Assembly: GCA_964346495.1 (NCBI GenBank)
Contig: CAYFUW010000001.1
Location: 47,383 to 111,382, forward strand
Source of the DNA: JBGZFC01 sp964346495
GTDB taxonomy: Bacteria > Bacteroidota > Bacteroidia > Bacteroidales > Dysgonomonadaceae
Length of the DNA: 64,000 nt
Direction of reading: 5' to 3'
The translations under genes were made by a program, and so were the position numbers. Below are positions 18,151 through 26,549 of the stretch, one piece after another (the first letter of the stretch is position 1; each line of letters starts with the position of its first letter). The notes beneath the pieces were generated by a model, which was not told where the DNA came from, did not search any database, and saw nothing but the letters and a program-made list of their open reading frames with translations.

Positions 18151-18725
18151 AATTAGTCAGTTTTATCAAGCAAATGTATATAAAAACATTTACATTTAAT
18201 TTTAAAAATCAGCACTCTTAACAATAAATAATCAGTTTACGCCACTTTTTTTAATAGTTTAAAAGTTAGATGATTGTATAAATAAGTTTTAAATATTACT
18301 TTTACCAATAAATTAAAATTTGTTCTTTTATTATTGTTGATAAGTTGTTAATTGAATGTGTGAAAGATTTGATAAATTAATTTTTTAAATCGAAATAAAA
18401 TTTGTAAGCAAAAAATTTATCTAAAAAACCAAATTAGTTATTCTTTTTTATAAAGTTTTTCTTCACTTTTTCTTAACAATAAAATCGTAACAAAAACGAA
18501 ATAATTTATCAACAAAATAATTATTAACAGTTTTAATTGACTTTATTTTATTTAATTGATATTCATAAAAATAATATGATTAACTTTGTTGATAACATTT
18601 TAATAAGTGAGAGTAATATTTTTAATATTCAAATTTAAAAATTAATAGCGTAAAATCTTTCAACACTATCAACAGACAATTATTATCATCATATATTTTT
18701 TAAATTAATAAACTATATATTTATT
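18151..18725. other. AT-rich spacer with clustered TTATCAACA boxes, candidate replication origin
   Basis: This 575-bp gene-free stretch is strikingly poor in G and C. It holds three exact TTATCAACA boxes: minus strand at 18335-18343 and 18587-18595, plus strand at 18506-18514. Near-matches are TTATTAACA at 18521-18529 and CTATCAACA at 18666-18674. TTATCAACA differs by one base from the DnaA box TTATCCACA. Nine annotated genes run co-directionally to the right and most near genes on the left point away. These are the expected traits of an oriC, but dnaA is not in the window and the box identity is unproven. It could instead be an AT-rich regulatory region for nadA. Confidence 0.45.
18581..18588 (+). 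promoter_or_regulatory. possible -7 element of nadA
   Basis: TAACTTTG matches TAnnTTTG; a TTG lies 22 bp upstream, one base longer than usual. It overlaps the TTATCAACA box at 18587-18595, and the overlap reads as the small inverted repeat TGTTgatAACA, so a bound protein could control this promoter. The leader to nadA would be about 130 nt. Confidence 0.35.
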
Positions 18726-19664
18726 ATGGAAAAGAAAAAACTCATTGAGGAGATTAACAAACTAAAGAATGAAAAAAATGCCGTTATCATGGCGCATTTT
18801 TATCAAAATTCTGATATTCAAGATATAGCCGATTATGTTGGTGACAGTTTGGCTTTGGCACAATGGGCTGCAAAAACAGAAGCCGATATTATCGTTCTTT
18901 GCGGAGTGCATTTTATGGCAGAAACCGCAAAAATTCTTTCACCCGAAAAACGTGTTTTTATCCCCGATGCAGAAGCCGGATGTTCACTTGCCGATAGCTG
19001 TCCTGCCGATGAATTTGAGAAATTTATTAAAGAACATCCCGGTCATACTGTAATTTCTTATGTTAATACTACAGCTGCAGTAAAAGCATTGACAGATATT
19101 GTTGTTACTTCTACCAATGCAAAACAGATAGTTGATTCGCTTCCGAAAGATGAGAAAATTATTTTCGGACCCGATAGAAATTTAGGCGATTATATAAATA
19201 AGATGACAGGAAGAGAGATGTTATTATGGGACGGAGCTTGTCATGTTCACGAGCAATTTTCATTGGATAAAATAGTGGAATTAAAGAAACAATATCCCGA
19301 AGCTTTAGTTTTAGCTCATCCCGAATGTCCAAATTATCTTTTGAAAATTGCTGACCATGTTGGTTCTACTTCATCAATTTTGAAATTTTCTACACAATCT
19401 GATAAAAAACAATTTATTGTAGCTACCGAAGTGGGAATTATACATCAAATGCAAAAAGATAATCCCGATAAAGAGTTTATTCCTGCACCTGCCGAAAATT
19501 CTACTTGTGGCGGTTGTAACGAGTGTTCTTATATGAAAATGAATACGTTAGAGAAACTATATCTCTGTTTAAGAGATGAAAAACCTGAAATTTTTATCGA
19601 TGAAGAGCTTCGGGTTAAAGCTGTGAAGCCGATTGAACGGATGTTGGAATTGTCGTTCTCTTAA
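18726..19664 (+). CDS. nadA: quinolinate synthase
   Basis: 312 residues, class of NadA that condenses iminoaspartate with dihydroxyacetone phosphate to quinolinate for NAD synthesis, using a [4Fe-4S] cluster. Conserved segments are MAHFYQNSDIQDIADYVGDS, AGCSLADSCP (C86, C92), GACHVHEQF (C172), LAHPECP (C201) and STCGGCNECSYM (C261, C264, C267). Three of these cysteines ligate the cluster in the family. The partner genes nadB and nadC are not adjacent. It follows the 575-bp AT-rich spacer. Confidence 0.93.
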   Translation: MEKKKLIEEINKLKNEKNAVIMAHFYQNSDIQDIADYVGDSLALAQWAAKTEADIIVLCGVHFMAETAKILSPEKRVFIPDAEAGCSLADSCPADEFEKFIKEHPGHTVISYVNTTAAVKALTDIVVTSTNAKQIVDSLPKDEKIIFGPDRNLGDYINKMTGREMLLWDGACHVHEQFSLDKIVELKKQYPEALVLAHPECPNYLLKIADHVGSTSSILKFSTQSDKKQFIVATEVGIIHQMQKDNPDKEFIPAPAENSTCGGCNECSYMKMNTLEKLYLCLRDEKPEIFIDEELRVKAVKPIERMLELSFS

Positions 19665-19770
19665 CATCATTTCCTTGAAAAAGGAAATAGAGCGTGGAAA
19701 GAAGAATGAATAAATGAAATTAATCCTAAATGGACAGATTTGAGTGATGGGTGGTATGAATAAGAATAAA

Positions 19771-19797
19771 GGGATTCCCGCGGAAGCGGGAATGACG
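19771..19797. repeat. palindromic repeat abutting the rluF start
   Basis: GATTCCCGCGGAAGCGGGAA forms a tight hairpin, followed by TGACGG. A relative is at 6859-6885. It ends 6 bp before the chosen rluF ATG, and the upstream open frame reads through it. Confidence 0.65.
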
Positions 19798-19803
19798 GCT
19801 TCG

Positions 19804-20685
19804 ATGATTCGTCTAAATAAATTTATTTCCGATAGCGGACTTTGTTCTCGAAGAGAAGCAGATAGATATATTGAATCGGGTCAAGTTTTTGTAAATGGAA
19901 AACGTGCCGAAATAGGTATGTCTGTTTCAAACAAAGACAAAGTTTTGGTTAATGGATTGCTTATCGAGCCAAAACATGAAGAAGAATTTGTTTTAATTGC
20001 TCTTAATAAACCGCGCGGAATTGTTAGTACAACAGAAAAGAGCGAAAAAGATAATATTGTAGATTTCGTTGGTTTTCACGAACGCATTTTTCCTATAGGC
20101 AGATTGGATAAAGATTCGCAAGGATTGATTTTACTGACCAATAACGGCGATATTGTAAATAAAATTCTTCGTGCCGGAAATAATCACGAAAAAGAGTACA
20201 TAGTAACTGTAGATAAACCTGTTACGGAAGAATTTGTAAAAAGAATGTCATCCGGAATTCCTATTTTGGGAACAAGAACAAAAAAATGTAAAGTTGAAAG
20301 AATTTCGGAATTTGTTTTCAAAATAATTCTTGTTCAGGGATTGAATCGCCAAATCAGAAGAATGTGCGAATATTTAGGTTACGAAGTTGTAAAATTGGAG
20401 CGTATCAGAATAATGAACATCACTTTAAAAGGTATCGGAATAGGAGATTGGCGTTTTATTGAAGAAAAAGAGTTGAAAGTAATAAAAGCTGCCATTGCCG
20501 ATTCATCAGATACGAGTGATGCTTCACAAAAAACAAAATCAACAAAGTCAAGAACAAACTATTCTAAACTGACTAATTCTAATTCAAGTTCAAAAAAAGA
20601 GACTTCAAATTTTAATCCTAAATCTAAACAGTTGCGATCAAAAGGTAAGAGTAGAAATGAAAGAACAAATAAACCAAAACGTTGA
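19804..20685 (+). CDS. rluF: 23S rRNA pseudouridine synthase, RluF-like
   Basis: 293 residues from the ATG at 19804. The start was chosen because the earlier in-frame codons are translated from a palindromic repeat, while [20 protein letters not shown] is the family start. An S4 domain (about 1-55) precedes the RsuA/RluB/E/F catalytic domain with [10 protein letters not shown], whose Asp is the nucleophile. Segments such as [14 protein letters not shown] and [12 protein letters not shown] follow E. coli RluF closely; that enzyme modifies U2604 of 23S rRNA. The last ~60 residues are a Ser/Lys/Arg-rich low-complexity tail, probably RNA-binding. A hairpin next to the start may affect its translation. 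Confidence 0.88.
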   Translation: MIRLNKFISDSGLCSRREADRYIESGQVFVNGKRAEIGMSVSNKDKVLVNGLLIEPKHEEEFVLIALNKPRGIVSTTEKSEKDNIVDFVGFHERIFPIGRLDKDSQGLILLTNNGDIVNKILRAGNNHEKEYIVTVDKPVTEEFVKRMSSGIPILGTRTKKCKVERISEFVFKIILVQGLNRQIRRMCEYLGYEVVKLERIRIMNITLKGIGIGDWRFIEEKELKVIKAAIADSSDTSDASQKTKSTKSRTNYSKLTNSNSSSKKETSNFNPKSKQLRSKGKSRNERTNKPKR

Positions 20686-20709
20686 ATATTATCTTACACT
20701 CTTTTTTTG

Positions 20710-20717
20710 TACCTTTG
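20710..20717 (+). promoter_or_regulatory. -7 promoter element for ychF
   Basis: TACCTTTG within TTTTTTTGTACCTTTGCAC, a context nearly identical to the one before valS at 27666. It lies 50 bp before the ATG. No TTG with ideal spacing is present. Confidence 0.45.
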
Positions 20718-20766
20718 CACCCGCAAATAAATATACATTCTAAAAACAATTAAAAAATAAAATATA

Positions 20767-21870
20767 ATGGCTTTACAATGCGGAATAGTAGGACTTCCAA
20801 ACGTTGGTAAATCAACTCTTTTCAACTGTTTATCAAATGCTCGTGCACAAGCGGCAAACTTTCCGTTTTGCACTATTGAACCCAACGTGGGAGTTATTAC
20901 CGTTCCCGATGAACGATTAAATAAATTGGCTGAATTGGTTAATCCACAACGAATTGTGCCAACAACAATAGAAATTGTAGATATTGCAGGATTGGTAAAA
21001 GGTGCGAGTAAAGGCGAAGGATTAGGAAATAAATTTCTGTCAAATATTCGTCAAACCGATGCTATAATTCACGTGTTGCGTTGTTTCGATGATGAAAACG
21101 TAACTCATGTTGATGGTTCTGTTGACCCTGTTCGTGATAAAGAGATTATCGATTCCGAATTGCAACTGAAAGACCTTGAAACTATCGAATCACGTATCCA
21201 AAGAGTAGAAAAACAGGCAAAAACAGGAGGCGATAAAGATGCTAAATTGGCTTTTGAAGTGTATAGCAAAATTCGTGAAGTTTTACTTCGTGGAGAATCG
21301 GCTCGTGTTGTTACTTTCGATACAAAAGATGAAAACAGAATAGCCAAAGAGTTGTTTTTGCTAACATCGAAACCCGTTTTGTATGTTTGTAATGTGGATG
21401 AAAAAAGTGCAGTATCAGGAAATAAACATGTTGAAGCCGTTCGCGAATCGGTTAAAAATGAAGATGCCGAAATTTTAGTTGTAGCAGCAAAAATAGAATC
21501 TGAAATAGCTGAGTTTGAGACTTATGAAGAGCGAGAAATGTTTCTTTCAGAAATTGGATTGGAAGAATCGGGAGTAAGTCGTTTAATAAAATCGGCTTAT
21601 AAATTATTGAATCTGCTTACATATTTTACTTGTGGAGTGCAGGAAGTTCGTGCATGGACTTTTGAAAAAGGTTGGAAAGCACCGCAATGTGCCGGAGTTA
21701 TTCATACCGATTTTGAAAAAGGTTTTATTCGTGCTGAAGTTATTAAATACGAAGACTTTATCAGTTTTGGTTCGGAAGCAGCTGTAAAAGAAGCGGGAAA
21801 AATGAGTGTTGAAGGCAAAGAATATGTTGTTCAGGACGGCGATGTGATGCATTTCAGATTTAATGTTTAG
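20767..21870 (+). CDS. ychF: ribosome-binding ATPase YchF
   Basis: 367 residues, the usual length of this Obg-related P-loop protein. It starts MALQCGIVGLPNVGKSTLFN, giving the P-loop near residues 9-17. DIAGLVKGASKGEGLGNKFL is the G3/switch II region, CNVDEKS replaces the GTP-specific NKxD motif, and a C-terminal TGS domain includes LLTYFTCGVQEVRAW. YchF prefers ATP and associates with ribosomes. Its own promoter lies in the 81-bp gap after rluF. Confidence 0.95.
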   Translation: MALQCGIVGLPNVGKSTLFNCLSNARAQAANFPFCTIEPNVGVITVPDERLNKLAELVNPQRIVPTTIEIVDIAGLVKGASKGEGLGNKFLSNIRQTDAIIHVLRCFDDENVTHVDGSVDPVRDKEIIDSELQLKDLETIESRIQRVEKQAKTGGDKDAKLAFEVYSKIREVLLRGESARVVTFDTKDENRIAKELFLLTSKPVLYVCNVDEKSAVSGNKHVEAVRESVKNEDAEILVVAAKIESEIAEFETYEEREMFLSEIGLEESGVSRLIKSAYKLLNLLTYFTCGVQEVRAWTFEKGWKAPQCAGVIHTDFEKGFIRAEVIKYEDFISFGSEAAVKEAGKMSVEGKEYVVQDGDVMHFRFNV

Positions 21871-21889
21871 TTTTTTGTAGAACAAAGAG

Positions 21890-21960
21890 CAAAGAATCAA
21901 GACACAAGACTTTTTTATTTGCAATTATTTTGTTCGCTTCTGCGCGAATCCTTTCGCGTG
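21890..21960 (+). repeat. partial copy of the mosaic intergenic element (modules 1 and 3)
   Basis: AAAGAATCAAGACACAAGAC (21891-21910) and TGCGCGAATCCTTTCGCGTG (21941-21960) occur in the same order and strand as at 6491-6588, with module 2 missing or eroded. A further repeat at about 21980-22018 (GCTAATAGCTAACAGCC) resembles those near 8800 and 11107. Confidence 0.55.
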
Positions 21961-22040
21961 ATATTTACCCAACTATAAAGCAAATAGCCAATGGCTAATA
22001 GCTAACAGCCAATAACAACACTGTTTAAAATAGAAATATT

Positions 22041-23420
22041 ATGAAAAAGTTGTTTTATTTCTGTCTATGTTTTTTGCCATTTCTTTTTTCATGTAATAAT
22101 AAGGAAAAGTCATCTTATGATTTCCCACAAATCATTGAGAAAGATACACTTCGTATTATTACTTTAAACACATCAACATCTTATTTTATCTATCGTGATC
22201 AGGAAATGGGTTATCATTACGATATGATAAACAATTTCTGTAAAAAACATGACCTTGAGCTACAAGTTATTGTAGCTCAAAACCCTAATATGCTTATTCC
22301 GATGCTTCAAAGCGGTGTAGGCGACGTAATAGCATATAATGTTCCGGTAGATAATCAGCTAAAAGATTCACTTATTTATTGCGGATTAAATGAAGTTTCT
22401 CATCAAGTTCTTATACAACGCAACTTAAAGACAGATACCTTAATTATCGACGTAACTCAACTGATAGGCAAAGATATACATGTTGTTAAAAACACCAAGT
22501 TTGAGCAGCGTATGCAAAATTTAAACGCTGAATTAGGCGGTGGTATTGAAATAATTTCTAATTCGGAAGATACCATTGTTACTGAAGATTTGATTCGTAT
22601 GGTTTCGTCGGGAGAGATAAAATATACTGTTGCAGAACATAAACTTGCACAATTAAATCAGACCTATTTCAAAAATATCGATATACATCTGCCTGTAAGT
22701 TTCGACCAACGCACTTCGTGGGCAGTACGAAAAGATATGCCTATACTTGCCGATTCACTCAATAGTTGGTTTCAGCAGTGGAATTCTGAGCCAAGTCATT
22801 TCAGAATTACAAAACGCTATTTTGAAGAAGCAAAAGGTTTTTCATCTAAATCGATATTATCTGACTACGATATTATTTCGCATGGAGTTATTTCGCCATT
22901 CGATGTCTATTTTAAAAAATATGGAAAAGAATATGGTATCGATTGGCGATTGTTGGCATCAGTTTCATATCATGAATCTACATTTAAAACCGATGGCGAA
23001 TCGTGGGCAGGAGCTATCGGATTGATGGGTTTAATGCCACCTACAGCAGCAGCTCTTGGTGTATCGAAAGAAGAGTTGTTTGATCCCGAAATAAATATCA
23101 AAACCGGAGCAAAATATTTGAAAAGTCTTATAAATATCTTTTCATCGATAGAATCACACGACGAGCGTATAAAAATGGCATTAGCTTCTTATAACGGTGG
23201 TATCGGTCACATAGCAGATGCACGTGCACTTGCCGAAAAATATGGTGCCGATAGAAATGTTTGGGATGGAAGTGTAGAAAAATACGTGCAACTGAAACGT
23301 TTAGAACAATATTATAAAGACCCTGTTTGTAAAGCCGGATATTTCAGAGGTGATGAAACAGTGTTTTACGTAAAAACAGTTATGGAACGCTGGGCGATGT
23401 ATAAAGCGAAAGTAAAATAG
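22041..23420 (+). CDS. MltF-like lytic murein transglycosylase, lipoprotein
   Basis: 459 residues. The signal peptide ends in a lipobox, LFSC with Cys18. A periplasmic solute-binding-like domain (about 35-255, starting with IIEKDTLRIITLN) is followed by a lysozyme-like SLT domain (about 290-440). The catalytic Glu is E312 in YHESTF, and AGAIGLMGLMP and ASYNGGIGHIADA complete the fold. It is predicted to cleave the MurNAc-GlcNAc bond of peptidoglycan at the outer membrane, giving 1,6-anhydro ends. The two-domain plan is that of MltF. The upstream spacer contains repeats. Confidence 0.88.
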   Translation: MKKLFYFCLCFLPFLFSCNNKEKSSYDFPQIIEKDTLRIITLNTSTSYFIYRDQEMGYHYDMINNFCKKHDLELQVIVAQNPNMLIPMLQSGVGDVIAYNVPVDNQLKDSLIYCGLNEVSHQVLIQRNLKTDTLIIDVTQLIGKDIHVVKNTKFEQRMQNLNAELGGGIEIISNSEDTIVTEDLIRMVSSGEIKYTVAEHKLAQLNQTYFKNIDIHLPVSFDQRTSWAVRKDMPILADSLNSWFQQWNSEPSHFRITKRYFEEAKGFSSKSILSDYDIISHGVISPFDVYFKKYGKEYGIDWRLLASVSYHESTFKTDGESWAGAIGLMGLMPPTAAALGVSKEELFDPEINIKTGAKYLKSLINIFSSIESHDERIKMALASYNGGIGHIADARALAEKYGADRNVWDGSVEKYVQLKRLEQYYKDPVCKAGYFRGDETVFYVKTVMERWAMYKAKVK

Positions 23421-23480
23421 TTTCGAGTTCCGAGTAGCTGCGAATTCCAATTAGCTGCTACTTAAAACCCTAAAAGTTTT

Positions 23481-23623
23481 CTTGTTGTATGGATTTGTTA
23501 TACCGACAAATACCACGCGGAAGCAGTCTAAAAAAACTTAGCGAGCTTAGCGATTAATCTTTGCGTTCTTTGCGAGAAACATAGATTAGCATTCCAATAA
23601 GTCTTATGTCTTGATTCTTGTGT
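23481..23623 (-). repeat. inverted copy of the mosaic intergenic element (modules 4-3-2-1)
   Basis: Read on the plus strand this shows CTTGTTGTATGGATTTGTTA (module 4), a shortened CCACGCGGAAGC (module 3), TTTGCGTTCTTTGCGAGAAA (module 2) and TTGATTCTTGTG (module 1). These are the reverse complements of the modules at 6491-6625 in exactly reversed order. Confidence 0.6.
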
Positions 23624-23705
23624 ATTGTATCTGAAAAAATATTTTCAATATTATAATAATAATCTATAAGATAATGCGTTTCTAATTATATAAAACGAAG
23701 CGCGT

Positions 23706-23867
23706 ATGATAAATTTTACTCAAAAAAGTCATTTAAATTCAACCTTTACAGATAAAAAAAGTCCAATGCCATCTACGCTGAGCATCAATATTATAAGGCA
23801 GTTTGCACTTGCTCTATATGTAGAGAGAAAACTATCTATTGCAGAAAATAGTTTTATTCTAAATTGA
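23706..23867 (+). CDS. small protein of 53 residues, unknown function
   Basis: ATG at 23706, stop TGA at 23865-23867. The sequence ends INIIRQFALALYVERKLSIA followed by ENSFILN. This resembles a type of very small Bacteroidales proteins that I recall, with an (I/F)RQFA core and a terminal Asn after a hydrophobic stretch; I cannot name a family. It sits alone in the 483-bp gap between mltF-like and rpe, after a repeat element. It may be a genuine small gene or a chance frame; conservation would decide. Confidence 0.45.
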   Translation: MINFTQKSHLNSTFTDKKSPMPSTLSINIIRQFALALYVERKLSIAENSFILN

Positions 23868-23875
23868 TAATTTAT

Positions 23876-23883
23876 TATCTTTG
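23876..23883 (+). promoter_or_regulatory. -7 promoter element of rpe
   Basis: TATCTTTG matches TAnnTTTG, 20 bp before the rpe ATG. The -33 element is not clear. Confidence 0.45.
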
Positions 23884-23903
23884 AAAAATAAAACTAAAAA
23901 GAT

Positions 23904-24554
23904 ATGTTTCCATTAATTGCCCCTTCACTTTTATCTGCAAATTTTCTGAATCTTGAAAAGGATATCGAAATGTTAAACAACAGCGATGCTGATTGGATAC
24001 ATCTAGATATTATGGATGGTGTTTTTGTTCCAAACATTTCATTTGGATTCCCTGTTATCGATTTGTTGAAAAACAAAACCGATAAACCGCTCGATGTGCA
24101 TTTAATGATAGTTTCGCCTGAAAAATTTATACCACAAATTGCGGCTACAGGTGCTACTTATATGAATGTTCACTACGAAGCGTGTACACACTTGCATAGA
24201 GTTGTACAAGAGATTAAAAAACATGGAATGAAAGCCGTTGTAACGCTCAATCCGCATACACCTGTTGATTTACTGCAAGATATTATATGTGAATTGGATA
24301 TGGTATTGTTGATGTCGGTAAATCCCGGATTTGGCGGACAAAAATTTATCGAGCAAACCGTGGAAAAAGTTTCCAGATTGAAAGAGATTATACTTCGTAA
24401 AAACCTGAATACTCTTATAGAAGTTGATGGAGGAGTAAATCTCGAAACAGGTAAAAAATTGGTCGATGCAGGTGCCGATGTTTTAGTTGCAGGCAGCTTT
24501 GTTTTTTCATCGCCCAATCCCATTGAAACCATAAGTAAACTGAAAGCACTTTAA
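23904..24554 (+). CDS. rpe: ribulose-phosphate 3-epimerase
   Basis: 216 residues forming a TIM barrel. APSLLSANFLNLEKDIEML, the metal-binding HLDIMDGVFVPN, the segments DVHLMI and MSVNPGFGGQKFI, and the phosphate-binding EVDGGVN .. AGADVLVAGSFVF are all present. It interconverts ribulose-5-phosphate and xylulose-5-phosphate in the pentose phosphate pathway. The gene heads the cluster rpe-comEC-nrnA, an arrangement common in Bacteroidales. Confidence 0.95.
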   Translation: MFPLIAPSLLSANFLNLEKDIEMLNNSDADWIHLDIMDGVFVPNISFGFPVIDLLKNKTDKPLDVHLMIVSPEKFIPQIAATGATYMNVHYEACTHLHRVVQEIKKHGMKAVVTLNPHTPVDLLQDIICELDMVLLMSVNPGFGGQKFIEQTVEKVSRLKEIILRKNLNTLIEVDGGVNLETGKKLVDAGADVLVAGSFVFSSPNPIETISKLKAL

Positions 24555-24581
24555 TTATTATTCTCTCATAAACAGTAGGTT

Positions 24582-26549
24582 ATGAGTGATTTAATTTCGA
24601 GAATTCCTTTTCTAAAATTGCTTATTCCGGTAATAGTTGCCATTTTGGTAAACTATTATCTGACAGTTATTCCTTTTGCTGTTTACATCGCTGTTACAGG
24701 AGCAATCTTAATGATTCTCTCTTTTTTGATAAAGAAGGAGAAACAGTTTTCATTGCGATGGGTTTTCGGATTGGGACTCAATGTTTTTATTTTCGGATTG
24801 ATTTCGGTAATTTTTTCTTATCACGACGAAAAAACTACTTTCTCTTTTCCGGAAAATGAAGATTATTACGTTGGCTACGTTATGGATATTCCTTTGGAAA
24901 AACCGCGTTCCGTAGCTTGTAATATTCAATTGAAATACCCGAACAATAAAAAAGTAGTTGTTTATCTGCAAAAAGATAGTCTTGCCAATTTGCTTTCACC
25001 CGGAGATGAGATTATTTTTCATTCGAGATTGCAATCATTCAAAAATTTTGGCAATCCTGATGATTTCGATTACGAAAGATTTATGAAGATAAAAGGTTAT
25101 AGCGGAACCAATTATCTACCTTCATACAATTGGCAAAAAACAGGGAAAAGCGTAAATAATATTTCTACAATTTCTCAAAGAGTAAGAGCAAAAATAATTT
25201 CACATTACGAATCTTTCGGTTTAGATTCCGATACTTTCGCATTTATCACGGCACTTACAATCGGTTATAAAAACTTTTTAACCGATGATTTACAAGAGTC
25301 GTTTCGCAAATCGGGAACATCGCATGTTTTGGCTGTTAGCGGATTACACGTAGGAATCGTGTTTATTGTATTTTCAACTATATTATCTTTTCTTGGAAAA
25401 CATGGAAAACTGTTTCAACTAAGGCAGATACTTATTATTTTGGCATTGTGGTTTTACGCGTTTGTTACAGGTTTTTCGCCTTCGGTTTTGCGCGCTGTGA
25501 TTATGCTAACCGTTTATTGCATAAGCACTTTAATTTATCGTAAAGGTTTCACATATAATACATTAGCAATTGCCGCATTTATTATTTTGATAATAAATCC
25601 CTACTCTCTATTTGATATTAGTTTTCAGATGAGTTTTGTTGCGGTATTCTCGATTTTGTTTTTTATGCCGATTCTCGAAAAGCTTTATAAGCCCAAAAAC
25701 AAGATTACAAAATATATTTGGGATTTGTTTAGCGTTTCGATGGCTGCACAATTAGGCGTTTTTCCAATAGTTTTATACTATTTCGGAACATTTCCAACCT
25801 ATTTTTTCATCGCAAATATGCTGATTGTTCCATTGATAGGAATAATTATTTATTCTGTTATACCGGTTGTTGTTTTTAAATTGTTGACACTTACCGGATT
25901 GAATATTTTTTCCACAATTTTCCTGTTTTTCAGATGGATACTTTACGCACTTGTAACTGTGGTGCTAAAAGTTGCATCTTTTGTAGAGCATCTGCCTTTT
26001 TCGCAAATATCAAATCTATATATTACAACAACGCAACTGTTTTTCATTTCAATCCTTATTTTATCCTTCGCTCAATTTGTTCTTAATAAGAGACCTAAAT
26101 ACATAATATTAACTTTGTTATCATCAATATTTTTGTTATGTACAAACACCTTTTCAATGTTAAATGAACAACCTGTTAAATTGGTGGTTTATAACAAAAC
26201 GGGAGAGAGCGAGATTGGTCTGTTTCACAAAGGGAAACGATACCCGCTCGAAATTTCGGAAAATGGAATCGTGCCACACAAAGAGGCTATAATTGTGCAT
26301 CTATCTGATAATAATTATAAAAATATTATAGAAAACGAATATTTTCCTGCCGATATTTTGATTCTCAATAACGATAAAACTTTCTCTATTTCGAATTTAA
26401 ACACTATCTTTCAGCCGTCAATTGTCGTTATTGAAAACTCAATTTCGCCATATTACAGAAATAGATTGATAGAAGAGTGTAACAATTTTAATATTAAATA
26501 TTATGATGTTTCCCAAATGGGAGCATTTACAATAAATTATGAACTATGA
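24582..26549 (+). CDS. comEC: ComEC/Rec2-family DNA-uptake channel protein
   Basis: 655 residues. An N-terminal membrane segment pair and soluble OB-like region (about 90-190, DUF4131 type) precede the competence domain, which has about nine transmembrane helices and the signature HVLAVSGLHVGIVF near 248-261. The C-terminal metallo-beta-lactamase-like domain of long ComEC forms is absent or reduced to ~100 residues without the HxHxDH motif, as in other Bacteroidota. It is predicted to move single-stranded DNA across the inner membrane during transformation. The frame overlaps nrnA by 4 bp (ATGA). Confidence 0.85.
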   Translation: MSDLISRIPFLKLLIPVIVAILVNYYLTVIPFAVYIAVTGAILMILSFLIKKEKQFSLRWVFGLGLNVFIFGLISVIFSYHDEKTTFSFPENEDYYVGYVMDIPLEKPRSVACNIQLKYPNNKKVVVYLQKDSLANLLSPGDEIIFHSRLQSFKNFGNPDDFDYERFMKIKGYSGTNYLPSYNWQKTGKSVNNISTISQRVRAKIISHYESFGLDSDTFAFITALTIGYKNFLTDDLQESFRKSGTSHVLAVSGLHVGIVFIVFSTILSFLGKHGKLFQLRQILIILALWFYAFVTGFSPSVLRAVIMLTVYCISTLIYRKGFTYNTLAIAAFIILIINPYSLFDISFQMSFVAVFSILFFMPILEKLYKPKNKITKYIWDLFSVSMAAQLGVFPIVLYYFGTFPTYFFIANMLIVPLIGIIIYSVIPVVVFKLLTLTGLNIFSTIFLFFRWILYALVTVVLKVASFVEHLPFSQISNLYITTTQLFFISILILSFAQFVLNKRPKYIILTLLSSIFLLCTNTFSMLNEQPVKLVVYNKTGESEIGLFHKGKRYPLEISENGIVPHKEAIIVHLSDNNYKNIIENEYFPADILILNNDKTFSISNLNTIFQPSIVVIENSISPYYRNRLIEECNNFNIKYYDVSQMGAFTINYEL

